Below are positions 18,463 to 26,926 of a stretch of DNA of 64,000 nucleotides, in pieces. Each line of letters opens with the position of its first letter. Position 1 is the stretch's first letter. The stretch lies in NCBI RefSeq assembly GCF_001428525.1, contig NZ_LMHW01000013.1, positions 1,175 to 65,174 of the forward strand, given 5' to 3'. Position numbers and translations under genes: made by a program. The notes below the pieces were generated by a model. It made no database searches. It was not told the DNA's origin and was given only the letters and a program-made list of their open reading frames with translations. The stretch is from Flavobacterium sp. Root186. GTDB taxonomy: Bacteria; Bacteroidota; Bacteroidia; Flavobacteriales; Flavobacteriaceae.

Positions 18463-18678
18463 ATGAAAAAGTTTGATATAAAAAAAATTGATCAAGAGAT
18501 CTGGCTGGTTTCCCATAATGAACTGCCAAAATTTACCTGCCGCTTTGAGGACAAAAAATTCAATTACAGCCGCACCATCACAGGGCTTTTAGACCCAACA
18601 GGCGACCCGAAAGAAATCCAGCTGCTCCAGAAAATGGAACAGTGGCTCAAGGGATATCATAAAGACAAAATAGACTAA
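18463..18678 (+). CDS. small hypothetical protein
   Basis: The protein has 71 residues and a balanced soluble composition (DIKKIDQEIWLVSHNELP, then YSRTITGLLDPTGDPKEIQL). There is no signal peptide or membrane segment. It begins at an ATG shortly after repeat copy 2. I do not recognise a family. The composition and length suggest a genuine small gene. Confidence 0.5.
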   Translation: MKKFDIKKIDQEIWLVSHNELPKFTCRFEDKKFNYSRTITGLLDPTGDPKEIQLLQKMEQWLKGYHKDKID

Positions 18679-18777
18679 TAGTTACGGCATACTAAAAATG
18701 TGCCTCTGACCGCCACTTCGGGCAGTAAGCAAACAATAGTATAAATAATCCTTTTGGGTTAAATAAAGAATGTATTC

Positions 18778-19335
18778 ATGTCAAAAAAAACACAAACCAT
18801 CCCCGATAGATGGAGTATTTTCAAACCACTTTTTACTCCAATAGATGTTCCTGCCAGGACAATCCTGCTGGAAGAAGGCAGCATTTCCAAAACCATGTTT
18901 TTCATTGAAAAAGGGTGTTTGAGAACCTGGATAAACAATAACGGTAAAGACATAACAACACAGTTCTTTTTTGAGGGCGGCGGCGTGTCATCCATTGAAA
19001 GCTTTATGACCGGCAAACCTAGCCTGTACACTATTGAAAGCATTGAGCCCTGTGTTATCCAAACCATCACGCAGAAAGATTTTCAGGATACGCTGCTGAA
19101 TTCACCAGAACTAAAAGATAATATAATCGAGCACTTATACTCAAGGCTTCTAAAAAACCAGCAGGTTTTCTTTTCTTATCTAAAAAATACCCCTCAACAG
19201 CGTTATGAGCAGCTGCTGGCAGAGCATCCCGAAATCATACAACGCATCCCACAGCATTACATAGCTTCCTATTTGGGCATCACTTCTGTCTCCCTTAGCA
19301 GGATCCGCAACAGGCGATCAAAAGATCTTTCTTAA
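18778..19335 (+). CDS. Crp/Fnr family transcriptional regulator
   Basis: The protein has 185 residues, with a cNMP-type barrel at about 20-120 (LLEEGSISKTMFFIEKGCLR) and a C-terminal helix-turn-helix (HYIASYLGITSVSLSRIRN). No cysteine cluster is present. Directly downstream are two identical 20-bp sites containing TAACAATTGTTA, one before a small gene and one before a quinone reductase gene, each 24 bp from a promoter -7-like box. This regulator is the obvious candidate to bind them. Confidence 0.9.
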   Translation: MSKKTQTIPDRWSIFKPLFTPIDVPARTILLEEGSISKTMFFIEKGCLRTWINNNGKDITTQFFFEGGGVSSIESFMTGKPSLYTIESIEPCVIQTITQKDFQDTLLNSPELKDNIIEHLYSRLLKNQQVFFSYLKNTPQQRYEQLLAEHPEIIQRIPQHYIASYLGITSVSLSRIRNRRSKDLS

Positions 19336-19347
19336 CAATTGTTATCG
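19328..19347. promoter_or_regulatory. palindromic operator, copy 1 (TAACAATTGTTA)
   Basis: TTTCTTAACAATTGTTATCG is identical to the site at 19663-19682. The core at 19333-19344 is a perfect palindrome. A -7-like box CAACTTTG begins after exactly 24 bases (19369-19376), which would place the operator near -41 of the start site, the class II activator position. The downstream gene starts at 19411. Confidence 0.65.
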
Positions 19348-19410
19348 ATAGTTTGCAGAGTGTTTTGCCAACTTTGTGGCTGAATCACCATACAGGGAAA
19401 TTGCAAGGCT

Positions 19411-19620
19411 ATGATACACGTATTTAAAACATCAGTCAAAAACAAAACACAAATCAAAAAATTAAAGCCTGTTCTTGATCTAAACTTCCAGGACATAAAG
19501 TGGAATTTTGACCTTGAAGATTGTGATAAAATTCTGCGTATTGAAAGTAAAAATAACATTTGCAAAAAAGTAATCAGTCTTCTGAGGTCCTGTCATTTTG
19601 ATTGTATTGAACTGGAGTAA
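19411..19620 (+). CDS. small HMA-like-fold protein without metal-binding cysteines
   Basis: The protein has 69 residues. The pattern MIHVFKTSV, WNFDLEDCDKILRIES and SLLRSCHFDCIELE fits a small Bacteroidetes family with a ferredoxin-like beta-alpha-beta-beta-alpha-beta layout similar to heavy-metal-associated domains, but without the CxxC motif. The function is unknown. It has its own operator and promoter box upstream, matching those of the quinone reductase gene, so both should respond to the adjacent Crp-type regulator. Confidence 0.6.
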   Translation: MIHVFKTSVKNKTQIKKLKPVLDLNFQDIKWNFDLEDCDKILRIESKNNICKKVISLLRSCHFDCIELE

Positions 19621-19662
19621 TCCAGCTTTAATTCATTCTAACAAGATTTTACCTTGTCTGTA

Positions 19663-19682
19663 TTTCTTAACAATTGTTATCG
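19663..19682. promoter_or_regulatory. palindromic operator, copy 2 (TAACAATTGTTA)
   Basis: This is identical over 20 bases to the site at 19328-19347, with the palindrome core at 19668-19679. The -7-like box CATCTTTG begins after exactly 24 bases (19704-19711), the same spacing as copy 1. It precedes the quinone reductase start at 19740. Confidence 0.65.
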
Positions 19683-19739
19683 TCCCAATACCTCTTACTC
19701 CCGCATCTTTGCATTGTAAATAGTAAACAATTCAAAAAA

Positions 19740-20330
19740 ATGAAAGTAGTTATTGTGTTCAATCATCCCTATGAAAAAAGTTACTGTAGTGCCATTTTAG
19801 AAGCAGTTAACACTGGACTTCAAAAAGGGAAGCATCATGTAGACCTTATCCATCTGGATAATGATAATTTCAATCCGGTAATGTCTAAAGAAGACCTGAA
19901 AGCCTTTGTGGATCATACTCCAATTGATCCTCAGGTTATAGATTACAGCAATCGTTTAAAAAACGCAGATCAGTTGATTTTCATTTTTCCGATTTGGTGG
20001 GATCTGATGCCTGCCATGACCAAAGGATTTATCGACAGGGTTCTCTCGCCCGGTATAGTTTATGATCATCATCCCAGAGGTTTTGGGCTGATACCGCTAT
20101 TGAAAAATTTAAAAGGCGTAACTATTATCACCACAATGAATAAACCCAAGATCATGTACTGGCTTCTAATCGGGAATTTGATTAGAAAAGCAATGCTTAG
20201 GAGTGTTTTCAAAACTATGGGATATAAGAATTTAAACTGGATCAGCCATAACATGGTAAAATCAGTTACTCAAAAAAAGAGAGTAAAATGGTTATATGAT
20301 TTAGAGAAAAGATTTACTGATTTTAGATAG
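19740..20330 (+). CDS. NAD(P)H-dependent quinone oxidoreductase, flavodoxin-like fold
   Basis: The start is set at the ATG at 19740; the 22 codons upstream overlap the operator and promoter. The protein then has 196 residues with the flavin loop VVIVFNHPYEKSYCSAIL and the quinone-reductase motif FPIWWDLMPAMTKGFIDRV, as in MdaB/KefF-type enzymes. It would carry out two-electron reduction of quinones with FAD or FMN in the cytoplasm. Its stop codon abuts the left end of an IS6-type element, but the length is normal, so it is probably intact. Confidence 0.85.
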   Translation: MKVVIVFNHPYEKSYCSAILEAVNTGLQKGKHHVDLIHLDNDNFNPVMSKEDLKAFVDHTPIDPQVIDYSNRLKNADQLIFIFPIWWDLMPAMTKGFIDRVLSPGIVYDHHPRGFGLIPLLKNLKGVTIITTMNKPKIMYWLLIGNLIRKAMLRSVFKTMGYKNLNWISHNMVKSVTQKKRVKWLYDLEKRFTDFR

Positions 20331-21103
20331 GGTTCTGTCGCATCTCTCAGAATCAAATATAAGAATTTAAGTAATTTAAAAGTTAGCCTGCTAATTTACA
20401 GAATGATTTAAACATAGTTGTCCCATGTCCAATCATCTGATTCTTTCTCAGCATATGCACAACTTCAATTCCACTCAATGTTCGTCTTGCTGATTCAAAG
20501 CTTTTAAAGCCTAACCCGTTTTGTATCCTCCATTTTATAAATCGATGGTCCTGTTCTACAATATTGTTGAGATATTTACACTGCCGAATTTTAATCTTTG
20601 AGAACGAACGCTTGTTATAGACTTTGATCGCTGCCGTATTAGAACCGCTTTTATCAATGTTTATTACTCTTGGTATGCAGTTATTACTAATTGCTTTAAT
20701 TAGAAAAGACTGAGCACTCATTCTTTGTCTTCTTCTGGTCAAAAGAAAGTCTACTGTATTGCCTAGTTTATCTACTGCTCTATATAAATAACACCAAATA
20801 CCTTTTACTTTGATATAGGTTTCATCCAATCTCCAACTTGTACCTACTTTACCTTTTCTCTTCTTCATCTCTGACTCAATGAAAGGTGTAAACTTAAAAA
20901 CCCAGCGCTGAATAGTAGCATGATCAACATGAACTCCTCGCATTTTCATGATCTCTTCAACATCCCGGTAGCTTAATGTAAACCTAAGTTTAAAATATAC
21001 GGCCTGCAGTATAATAGATTTCGGATAGCAATGACCTTTCGTATTCATGAGTTTAACAATTTAAAAAAGGCAAAGTTAAAACGTAGCTAGATGCGACAGA
21101 ACC
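20331..21103 (-). mobile_element. IS6-family insertion sequence, complete
   Basis: A 773-bp element is bounded by perfect 15-bp inverted repeats (GGTTCTGTCGCATCT at 20331-20345 and its complement at 21089-21103) and contains one transposase gene. No 8-bp target duplication is visible: the left flank is TTAGATAG and the right flank CAGCCTCC. A related partial element directly follows on the right. Confidence 0.9.
20383..21048 (-). CDS. IS6-family transposase
   Basis: The protein has 221 residues. The catalytic DDE triad is visible in RLDETYIKV, INIDKSGSN and IVEQDHRFIKWR. The N-terminus has the DNA-binding segment LSYRDVEEIMKMRGVHVDHATIQRWV. The length is close to the family norm, and all motifs are present, so it may be active. 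It lies inside perfect 15-bp terminal repeats. Confidence 0.93.
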   Translation of the reverse strand: MNTKGHCYPKSIILQAVYFKLRFTLSYRDVEEIMKMRGVHVDHATIQRWVFKFTPFIESEMKKRKGKVGTSWRLDETYIKVKGIWCYLYRAVDKLGNTVDFLLTRRRQRMSAQSFLIKAISNNCIPRVINIDKSGSNTAAIKVYNKRSFSKIKIRQCKYLNNIVEQDHRFIKWRIQNGLGFKSFESARRTLSGIEVVHMLRKNQMIGHGTTMFKSFCKLAG

Positions 21104-21305
21104 CAGCCTCCGATCGTAGCATGATCCACAATTACTCCCCTAATCTTCATTATTTCTTCAACATCCCGATAACTTAAAGTAAACCTAAGCTTAAAATATA
21201 CTGCCTGCAGCATAATAGACTTTGGATAACAATGACCTTTGGTATTCATTTTTCGATGGGTTTAAAATTCTGAAGATAAAAGTTATTCCCAGATGCGACA
21301 GAACC
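21104..21305 (-). mobile_element. remnant of an older IS6-family element
   Basis: The right-hand terminal repeat AGATGCGACAGAACC recurs at 21291-21305. Upstream of it on the minus strand, an ATG at 21249 opens about 48 codons closely similar to the N-terminus of the neighbouring transposase (LSYRDVEEIMKIRGVIVDHATI) before running into the intact element. The rest of the older copy is gone. The younger IS has inserted into it or recombined with it. Confidence 0.85.
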
Positions 21306-21466
21306 AATAGATCCAAGTATAAAGGTTATGCGATAATAGAAAAGCAATAGCGATGTCCCCTTGAGTAATACCTTGAGAATATTCAAAAGTCAAAGGGATC
21401 CCTATGGTTGTTGTAAATTGCCACTACCCACCTCTTGTCCATAAAACAATCATCAGGGGCCACTAT

Positions 21467-22195
21467 TTATATAGCCCGCCTGTATTTTCTGCGGAGCATC
21501 ACCATCCTAAACTTTACAGTGTCATAGATTAAACCCAATAGCAAAACCCCAACTCCTATAAAGAGAACGTGCAATCCGATATTGGCGTAAAAAATGCCCC
21601 CGACAATACCTCCGGTAAAAAAAAAGCCAATAATAGTGGCTCGTAGTTTTATCGAAACAAATAGTTTCTTTCTAAAAATGGATTCCCGATAAAAAAACAA
21701 CTGTGACAATTCAATTCCAAGATCCGTAAAAAGCCCCGTAAGATGGGTAGTTCTCACCGTAGCATTTGAAATTCTTGTTACCAGCGAATTTTGCAGCCCC
21801 ATAGCAAAAAGCAGACAATAGGCTATAAAATCCGGGGTTTCTACCATTAATTTTTCTCCGAAGAGCCCCATTAATAAAAGAATAAGACTCTCAATAGCTG
21901 TTGGAATTACGTAAACATATTTTTCGCTTTTACGCAAAAGAAATTCTACCAGCAAACTTGAAAAAAAAGACCCAAGAAAAAAGAAAAAAATGTATAAAAA
22001 ATAAACAAACCCCTGTTTAAAGTTAAGTTTAAAAACTTCATCTACAAAAAAAGCAAAATGCCCCGTTACGTTTGTCGTTAGCCTGGCAACGGCTAAAAAA
22101 CCTGCTACATTTACCATCCCAGCAACAAACGATAAAAGTGAAGCAATTTTTAGATTATGTTTTAAGTTTCTTTTTTTTCCCTGGTGTTTGAACAT
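21467..22195 (-). CDS. DUF1275 (YoaK) family membrane protein
   Basis: The protein has 242 residues and about six membrane helices. The N-terminal segment SFVAGMVNVAGFLAV and the internal segment CLLFAMGLQNSLVTRISNATVRTTHLTG (positions about 130-158) are hallmarks of the YoaK/DUF1275 family. No function is established for the family. It precedes a Crp/Fnr regulator on the same strand with a 195-bp gap. Confidence 0.85.
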   Translation of the reverse strand: MFKHQGKKRNLKHNLKIASLLSFVAGMVNVAGFLAVARLTTNVTGHFAFFVDEVFKLNFKQGFVYFLYIFFFFLGSFFSSLLVEFLLRKSEKYVYVIPTAIESLILLLMGLFGEKLMVETPDFIAYCLLFAMGLQNSLVTRISNATVRTTHLTGLFTDLGIELSQLFFYRESIFRKKLFVSIKLRATIIGFFFTGGIVGGIFYANIGLHVLFIGVGVLLLGLIYDTVKFRMVMLRRKYRRAI

Positions 22196-22391
22196 GCTAA
22201 ATAATCCTTTTTTAAGTTTGTATAATCTTTAACTACCAAAGCATTATATTCTTAATATCTTTCTTTTATGAATTATGTACCCTTTCTTTTGATCTTTTAA
22301 CTGTTTTTCTAGCAAACAAAGTCATACCGGGACTTCAAATAAAATTTGACTTTTTTGCAAGTCAGATCATCTAATTTTTAAAGTATTTTTA

Positions 22392-23075
22392 TCAATAAAA
22401 ATTGGCTATATGGATTAATTGCTGAAAATTTATTAGTTGAATTTTACGTCCCTCCATCCAAATAAGATTTTCATTCTTAAAATCATGAAGCACCCTTGCC
22501 AGAGTTTCATTTACAGTACCTACCATCTTGGCCAAATCTCCCCTGGAAAGCGTAATGAAAATATCTCTTTGGTCATCACTTGTTTTATATTTATCGTGCA
22601 AGATTAACAAACTAAGGGCTACACGCTCTCTTACAGTACGCTGTGATAAGACAGCCATCAAGTTTGCCACTACACTAAACTCATGACTTAGACATTTTAA
22701 AAGTAAGCGTGAAAATACTACCGAATTATTGAGAACATTAAAAAAGTCGTCTTTTGCAATAAATGAAATAACCGAGTTTTCAATAACCACGGCGGTATCG
22801 CCATATGCTTCCTCACTTAGTATAGCGGTATATCCAAAAAACTCTCCAGAATTGTAGATATAAATGATTTGTTCCCTTCCATCATTATCAACCTTATATT
22901 TTTTGACTTTACCGCTTTGAATATAAAAAATACCTGTAGGCAATGTCCCTTCGGTGAATACAGTCTGGTTTTTAACATATTTTTTACTTTGCATTACCCT
23001 TTCAAGCAGATCCTTATCACACTGAGGTAACTCGTTTAAAATATACTGATTATTGAAGATAAATTTTGAAATCAT
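22392..23075 (-). CDS. Crp/Fnr family transcriptional regulator
   Basis: The frame extends to 23156, but the ATG at 23075 aligns with the start of the paralogue at 35727 and leaves the FNR-like box (23121-23134) outside the gene, so I place the start there, giving 227 residues. A cNMP-type barrel (FTEGTLPTGIFYIQSGKVKK) is followed by a long helix and a helix-turn-helix (SRGDLAKMVGTVNETLARVL). There is no Fe-S cysteine motif. It diverges from pckA and is the likely controller of the adjacent carbon island; that is inference. A -7 box (TAACTTTG on the minus strand, 23085-23092) lies very close to this start. Confidence 0.88.
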   Translation of the reverse strand: MISKFIFNNQYILNELPQCDKDLLERVMQSKKYVKNQTVFTEGTLPTGIFYIQSGKVKKYKVDNDGREQIIYIYNSGEFFGYTAILSEEAYGDTAVVIENSVISFIAKDDFFNVLNNSVVFSRLLLKCLSHEFSVVANLMAVLSQRTVRERVALSLLILHDKYKTSDDQRDIFITLSRGDLAKMVGTVNETLARVLHDFKNENLIWMEGRKIQLINFQQLIHIANFY

Positions 23076-23120
23076 AGCTAATTCCAAAGTTACGATATTT
23101 TTCTCATGTCTTTTTAAAAC

Positions 23121-23134
23121 TTGATTTAAATCAA
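23121..23134. promoter_or_regulatory. FNR-like box TTGATTTAAATCAA between crp and pckA
   Basis: This is a perfect 14-bp palindrome matching the FNR/DNR consensus TTGATnnnnATCAA. It sits between a minus-strand Crp/Fnr gene and pckA. It lies 44 bases from the pckA -7 box (TACTTTTG, 23179-23186), which is compatible with activation from about -62. Identical boxes occur at 39290 and 40495. Confidence 0.7.
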
Positions 23135-23178
23135 GTTTATGTACCATTTTAATCAACTAAATCGATTTCAAATCTCTC

Positions 23179-23186
23179 TACTTTTG
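23179..23186 (+). promoter_or_regulatory. -7 promoter box of pckA
   Basis: TACTTTTG matches TAnnTTTG exactly and lies 27 bp before the pckA start codon. No convincing -33 TTG is seen, consistent with an activator-dependent promoter. Confidence 0.5.
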
Positions 23187-23213
23187 TACAATTTAAAATA
23201 AAATTTTATATCA

Positions 23214-24821
23214 ATGAGAATTATGAAACATATAGAACAACTCAAGAGTATTGGTATCAATGCCTCTAAAAAAATCCACTGGAATTTATCTGAACTTATA
23301 TTAGTCACGCAAACGGTAAACAGACAGCAGGGAGTTTTAACCAGTTCAGGTGCATTAGCCTGCGACACAGGTGAATTTACAGGGCGTTCCCCTAAAGATA
23401 AATATATTGTAAAAGATGAAAAAACAGCAGATTCTGTTTGGTGGGGAGATATAAACCATCCTTTCGCTCCCGAAGATTTTGATAATCTCTACAATCGTGT
23501 CACAGATTTTCTTTCCAGTGAAGAGCTATATGTAAAGGATGTATATGCCTGTGCAAAGAAAGAATATCAATTAAAAGCCAGAGTAATTACTCAAACCCCA
23601 TGGCAGAGCTTATTTGCCCATAATCTTTTTTTAAGACCATCCGAAAAAGAACTGGAAAGTTTTGAGCATGAATGGTTAATACTTGCTGCACCTGAATTTA
23701 AAGCTGATCCTATAATCGATAAAACACGTCAGCATAATTTTACAATAATTAACTTTACTAAAAAAATAATCCTTATCGGGGGCAGTGCTTATACAGGAGA
23801 AATAAAAAAGGGAATTTTTACAGTCCTAAATTATATACTTCCTCACCAAAAAAAGGTACTTTCCATGCACTGTTCTGCCAATATTGGCAAGCAAGGAGAT
23901 ACCGCCGTATTTTTTGGTTTGTCAGGAACGGGAAAAACTACACTCTCAGCTGATCCGTCCCGTGGCTTAATTGGTGATGATGAGCATGGCTGGGATCATG
24001 AAAATGTATTTAATTTTGAAGGTGGGTGTTATGCTAAATGCGTGAACCTTAGTCAGGAAAAAGAACCTCAAATCTTTTCTGCAGTACGATTTGGAACACT
24101 TCTTGAAAACGTAAGATTCTTAGAAGCAACCGATATTGTTGACTATGATAATGTATCAGTAACTGAAAATACCAGAGCCGCTTATCCAATTGATTTTATT
24201 GATAACGCCGTAAATCCTTCCATTGGTGGTATCCCAAAAAATATTTTTTTCCTGACCTGTGATGCCTTTGGGGTTTTACCTCCTATTTCCAAGCTTACCG
24301 TTGGCCAGGCCATGTATCATTTTATCTCAGGATATACAGCAAAAGTGGCTGGCACTGAAGCTGGGATAACCGAACCCCAAACCACTTTTTCGGCATGCTT
24401 TGGCAAACCCTTTTTACCGCTTCATCCGGCAAAATATGCAGAATTACTAGGAAGCAAATTAAAAGAAAACAATGTTAATGTCTGGCTGATCAATACTGGC
24501 TGGTCTGGCGGAGCGTATGGGACTGGCGAGCGTATAAAACTTTCTTACACCAGGGCAATGATTACCGCAGTATTGGAAAAAAAACTCGAGAAAACAGATT
24601 TTGCAGAGCATGCTGTATTTGGATTACAAATGCCTGTTTCCTGCCCCGGTGTTCCTCCTGAGATTTTAAATCCGAAAAATACCTGGAATGATAAAACAGC
24701 ATATGATACAATGGCACAGCATCTTGCAGATCAGTTTGTAGCGAATTTTAAAACTTTTGAAGATTTTGCCAATGAAGAAATTCGCAGCGGAGCACCTATT
24801 ATCCTTCAATATAATTTATAA
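23214..24821 (+). CDS. pckA: phosphoenolpyruvate carboxykinase (ATP)
   Basis: The protein has 535 residues, the normal length. The P-loop GLSGTGKTTLSADPSR (near residue 237), the metal-binding HCSANIGKQGDTAVFF, the GDDEHGWD kinase-2 segment and INTGWSGGAYGTG near the C-terminus identify the ATP-dependent enzyme. It interconverts oxaloacetate plus ATP with PEP plus CO2 and ADP. It opens the carbon island and is preceded by an FNR-like box, so it may serve anaerobic PEP/oxaloacetate metabolism rather than only gluconeogenesis. A second ATG 9 bp downstream is an alternative start. Confidence 0.96.
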   Translation: MRIMKHIEQLKSIGINASKKIHWNLSELILVTQTVNRQQGVLTSSGALACDTGEFTGRSPKDKYIVKDEKTADSVWWGDINHPFAPEDFDNLYNRVTDFLSSEELYVKDVYACAKKEYQLKARVITQTPWQSLFAHNLFLRPSEKELESFEHEWLILAAPEFKADPIIDKTRQHNFTIINFTKKIILIGGSAYTGEIKKGIFTVLNYILPHQKKVLSMHCSANIGKQGDTAVFFGLSGTGKTTLSADPSRGLIGDDEHGWDHENVFNFEGGCYAKCVNLSQEKEPQIFSAVRFGTLLENVRFLEATDIVDYDNVSVTENTRAAYPIDFIDNAVNPSIGGIPKNIFFLTCDAFGVLPPISKLTVGQAMYHFISGYTAKVAGTEAGITEPQTTFSACFGKPFLPLHPAKYAELLGSKLKENNVNVWLINTGWSGGAYGTGERIKLSYTRAMITAVLEKKLEKTDFAEHAVFGLQMPVSCPGVPPEILNPKNTWNDKTAYDTMAQHLADQFVANFKTFEDFANEEIRSGAPIILQYNL

Positions 24822-24832
24822 ACAAGCTGAAA

Positions 24833-25048
24833 TTGAATAGTATCATCGTCACTAAAGCCATACTGCAGTGTCCAGAATGTGGCTCTAAATATACAGAGAG
24901 GATACCGCTCAAAGGTAAAATATTAAGCAGCAGATGTGTGTTCTGCAGTGCAGTTTTTGAAATAACCCAGCCAGAGCAATGCTGCATCTATTGCGCGTAT
25001 GGCAATGTGCCGTGTCCGGAAAAACAAAACGAAATTAAAAAACAATAA
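24833..25048 (+). CDS. small zinc-ribbon-like protein, GDCCVxCSYG-type
   Basis: The protein has 71 residues and starts at a TTG. It has a CPECG knuckle, then CVFC, then CCIYCAYGNVPCPEKQ, a variant of the GDCCVFCSYGTVPCPPIQ signature of small Bacteroidetes proteins. The nine cysteines suggest zinc or another metal. It sits 11 bp after pckA and 3 bp before gcvH, clearly inside the operon. Function unknown. Confidence 0.75.
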   Translation: MNSIIVTKAILQCPECGSKYTERIPLKGKILSSRCVFCSAVFEITQPEQCCIYCAYGNVPCPEKQNEIKKQ

Positions 25049-25051
25049 AAA

Positions 25052-25432
25052 ATGGAAATACCTAAAAACCTTTTATACACACAAGACCACGAATGGGTAA
25101 AAATCGAAAATGATACAGCCTATATTGGAATTACTGATTTTGCACAGCATGAATTAGGGGATATTGTATATGTTGAAATCGAAACCCTTGGAGAAAAATT
25201 AAGCCAGCATGAGGTATTTGGTACAGTAGAAGCCGTAAAAACAGTCTCTGACCTTTTCCTTCCGCTTACAGGGGAAATTCTGGAATTGAATCCTAAATTA
25301 GAAACAAATCCTGAATTGGTCAATTCCGACCCTTATGGTGAGGGCTGGATGATTAAAATAAAAATTGAAAACAATACAGAGATTGAAGCACTTTTGAAAT
25401 CTGATGCATATGCATCATTAATAGGTTTATGA
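25052..25432 (+). CDS. gcvH: glycine cleavage system H protein
   Basis: The protein has 126 residues. The lipoyl-lysine is Lys63 in FGTVEAVKTVSDL, and HEWVKIE and GITDFAQHELGDIVYVE are typical H-protein segments. It carries the aminomethyl group on lipoamide between GcvP and GcvT. It is directly followed (1 bp) by gcvT. Flavobacteria usually carry scattered gcv genes elsewhere, so this clustered set is probably an additional copy; that is from general knowledge, not from this window. Confidence 0.95.
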   Translation: MEIPKNLLYTQDHEWVKIENDTAYIGITDFAQHELGDIVYVEIETLGEKLSQHEVFGTVEAVKTVSDLFLPLTGEILELNPKLETNPELVNSDPYGEGWMIKIKIENNTEIEALLKSDAYASLIGL

Positions 25433-25433
25433 T

Positions 25434-26543
25434 ATGGAAACTCAAGACGCAAATATCAAAAAAACAGCACTAAATGCAGTTCATCATGACCTTGGCGGGA
25501 AAATGACCCCATTTGCCGGTTATGAAATGCCAGTCCAATACGCAGGTGTAAACCATGAACATGAAACTGTTAGAAATGCTGTAGGTATTTTTGATGTTTC
25601 CCATATGGGAGAGATTCTGGTACAGGGGAAAGATGCCTTGGCACTCATTCAGAAGATATGCTCAAACGATGCCTCAACGCTTTTCCCGGGAAAGGTACAA
25701 TACAGCTGTATGCCAAACCATACAGGGGGGATTGTTGATGATTTACTGATTTATATGATCAGTAAAGATGATTATTTACTGGTGGTAAATGCTTCTAATA
25801 TCCAAAAAGACTGGGATTGGATAAGTGCTATAGCTCTGGATTATTTAAATGTTACCTTAACCAATATTTCCGACACAATTTCATTATTGGCTGTTCAGGG
25901 GCCAATGGCTGCAAAATCCCTGCAGAAATTGACAAGCATCAATTTGACCGATATGAAATATTACACTTTTGAAATAGGGGAATTTGCAGGTATTCCAAAT
26001 ACCATCATATCTGCAACGGGATATACCGGGGCTGGCGGATTTGAAATATATGTACAGAACAAGTATGCAAAGCTATTATGGGATGCTATTTTCGAAGCAG
26101 GAAAAGAGTTTAACATTGAGCCTATTGGTCTAGCGGCCAGAGACACACTTCGATTGGAAATGGGTTACTGCTTGTATGGCAGCGATATCAATGACACGAC
26201 TTCGCCATTAGAAGCCGGTTTGGGCTGGATTACAAAATTTACTAAAAAATTTGTTCAGAGTGATCTTCTCAAAATTCAAAAAGAGAATGGGGTAACAAGG
26301 AAATTAGTTGGATTTGAAATGATTGATAAAGGTATTCCCCGTCATGATTACGAAATCTGGGATGAAAACCAGCAAATTATAGGTATTGTTACCTCGGGTA
26401 CTATGTCACCTACTTTAAAAAAGGCCATAGGAATGGGATACGTTCCTCTTGAAAAATCAAATCCTGGAAGTGAATTTTTTATCAATATCAGAAACAAACC
26501 TATTAAGGCAACTGTTGTTCAGACTCCTTTTGTTCAAATCTAA
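25434..26543 (+). CDS. gcvT: aminomethyltransferase (glycine cleavage T protein)
   Basis: The protein has 369 residues. The N-terminal [16 protein letters not shown], the substrate loop [12 protein letters not shown] with the catalytic Asp, and [14 protein letters not shown] identify GcvT, which releases ammonia and passes the methylene group to tetrahydrofolate. It sits between gcvH and the degenerate gcvH paralogue in a tight operon. The N-terminus has an extra dozen residues before the usual start. Confidence 0.95.
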   Translation: METQDANIKKTALNAVHHDLGGKMTPFAGYEMPVQYAGVNHEHETVRNAVGIFDVSHMGEILVQGKDALALIQKICSNDASTLFPGKVQYSCMPNHTGGIVDDLLIYMISKDDYLLVVNASNIQKDWDWISAIALDYLNVTLTNISDTISLLAVQGPMAAKSLQKLTSINLTDMKYYTFEIGEFAGIPNTIISATGYTGAGGFEIYVQNKYAKLLWDAIFEAGKEFNIEPIGLAARDTLRLEMGYCLYGSDINDTTSPLEAGLGWITKFTKKFVQSDLLKIQKENGVTRKLVGFEMIDKGIPRHDYEIWDENQQIIGIVTSGTMSPTLKKAIGMGYVPLEKSNPGSEFFINIRNKPIKATVVQTPFVQI

Positions 26544-26554
26544 ATCTTCGAGAT

Positions 26555-26926
26555 ATGTTTATTCCCAGAGCACTATATTATACTAAAAATCACTTGTGGT
26601 TAAGACAGATTGGATTATATGATTATTTTGTAGGTATCACTGATTTTGCCCAGAAAGAAATAGGTGAAATCAGTTTAATTGAACTGGAATTAAACGGCCA
26701 GCACATTAAAAAAGAAATACTTTGGGGAAATATCTATGGCCTTAATCAAACTTTTTCTCTCCTTGCCCCTTTTGATTGCAAGGTTATGGCCACGAACATC
26801 ATTTTAGATACCAACCCTTCAAGTATCAATCGAGATCCATACAATCATTGGTTATTAAGGGTTGCAACAGTTACCAGCACTTATGGATTATTAACCAATG
26901 AAGAATATACAGCACTTATTCCATGA
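26555..26926 (+). CDS. GcvH-like protein lacking the lipoyl-lysine
   Basis: The protein has 123 residues and aligns over its full length with the gcvH product at 25052 (shared YYTKNHLW and GITDFAQKEIGE). The lipoylation segment reads WGNIYGLNQTFSLLAP instead of FGTVEAVKTVSDLFLP, so the lysine position is Asn64. It cannot be lipoylated in the usual way. It lies between gcvT and a methyltransferase gene whose start overlaps its stop by 4 bp. It could be a structural partner of GcvP/GcvT or have a new role. Confidence 0.85.
   Translation: MFIPRALYYTKNHLWLRQIGLYDYFVGITDFAQKEIGEISLIELELNGQHIKKEILWGNIYGLNQTFSLLAPFDCKVMATNIILDTNPSSINRDPYNHWLLRVATVTSTYGLLTNEEYTALIP

Noticed and set aside
24822..25051. 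A glycine riboswitch before gcvH
   Set aside because: The gap between pckA and gcvH is filled by the small zinc-ribbon gene and leaves no room for a tandem aptamer. No such leader is seen before pckA either.
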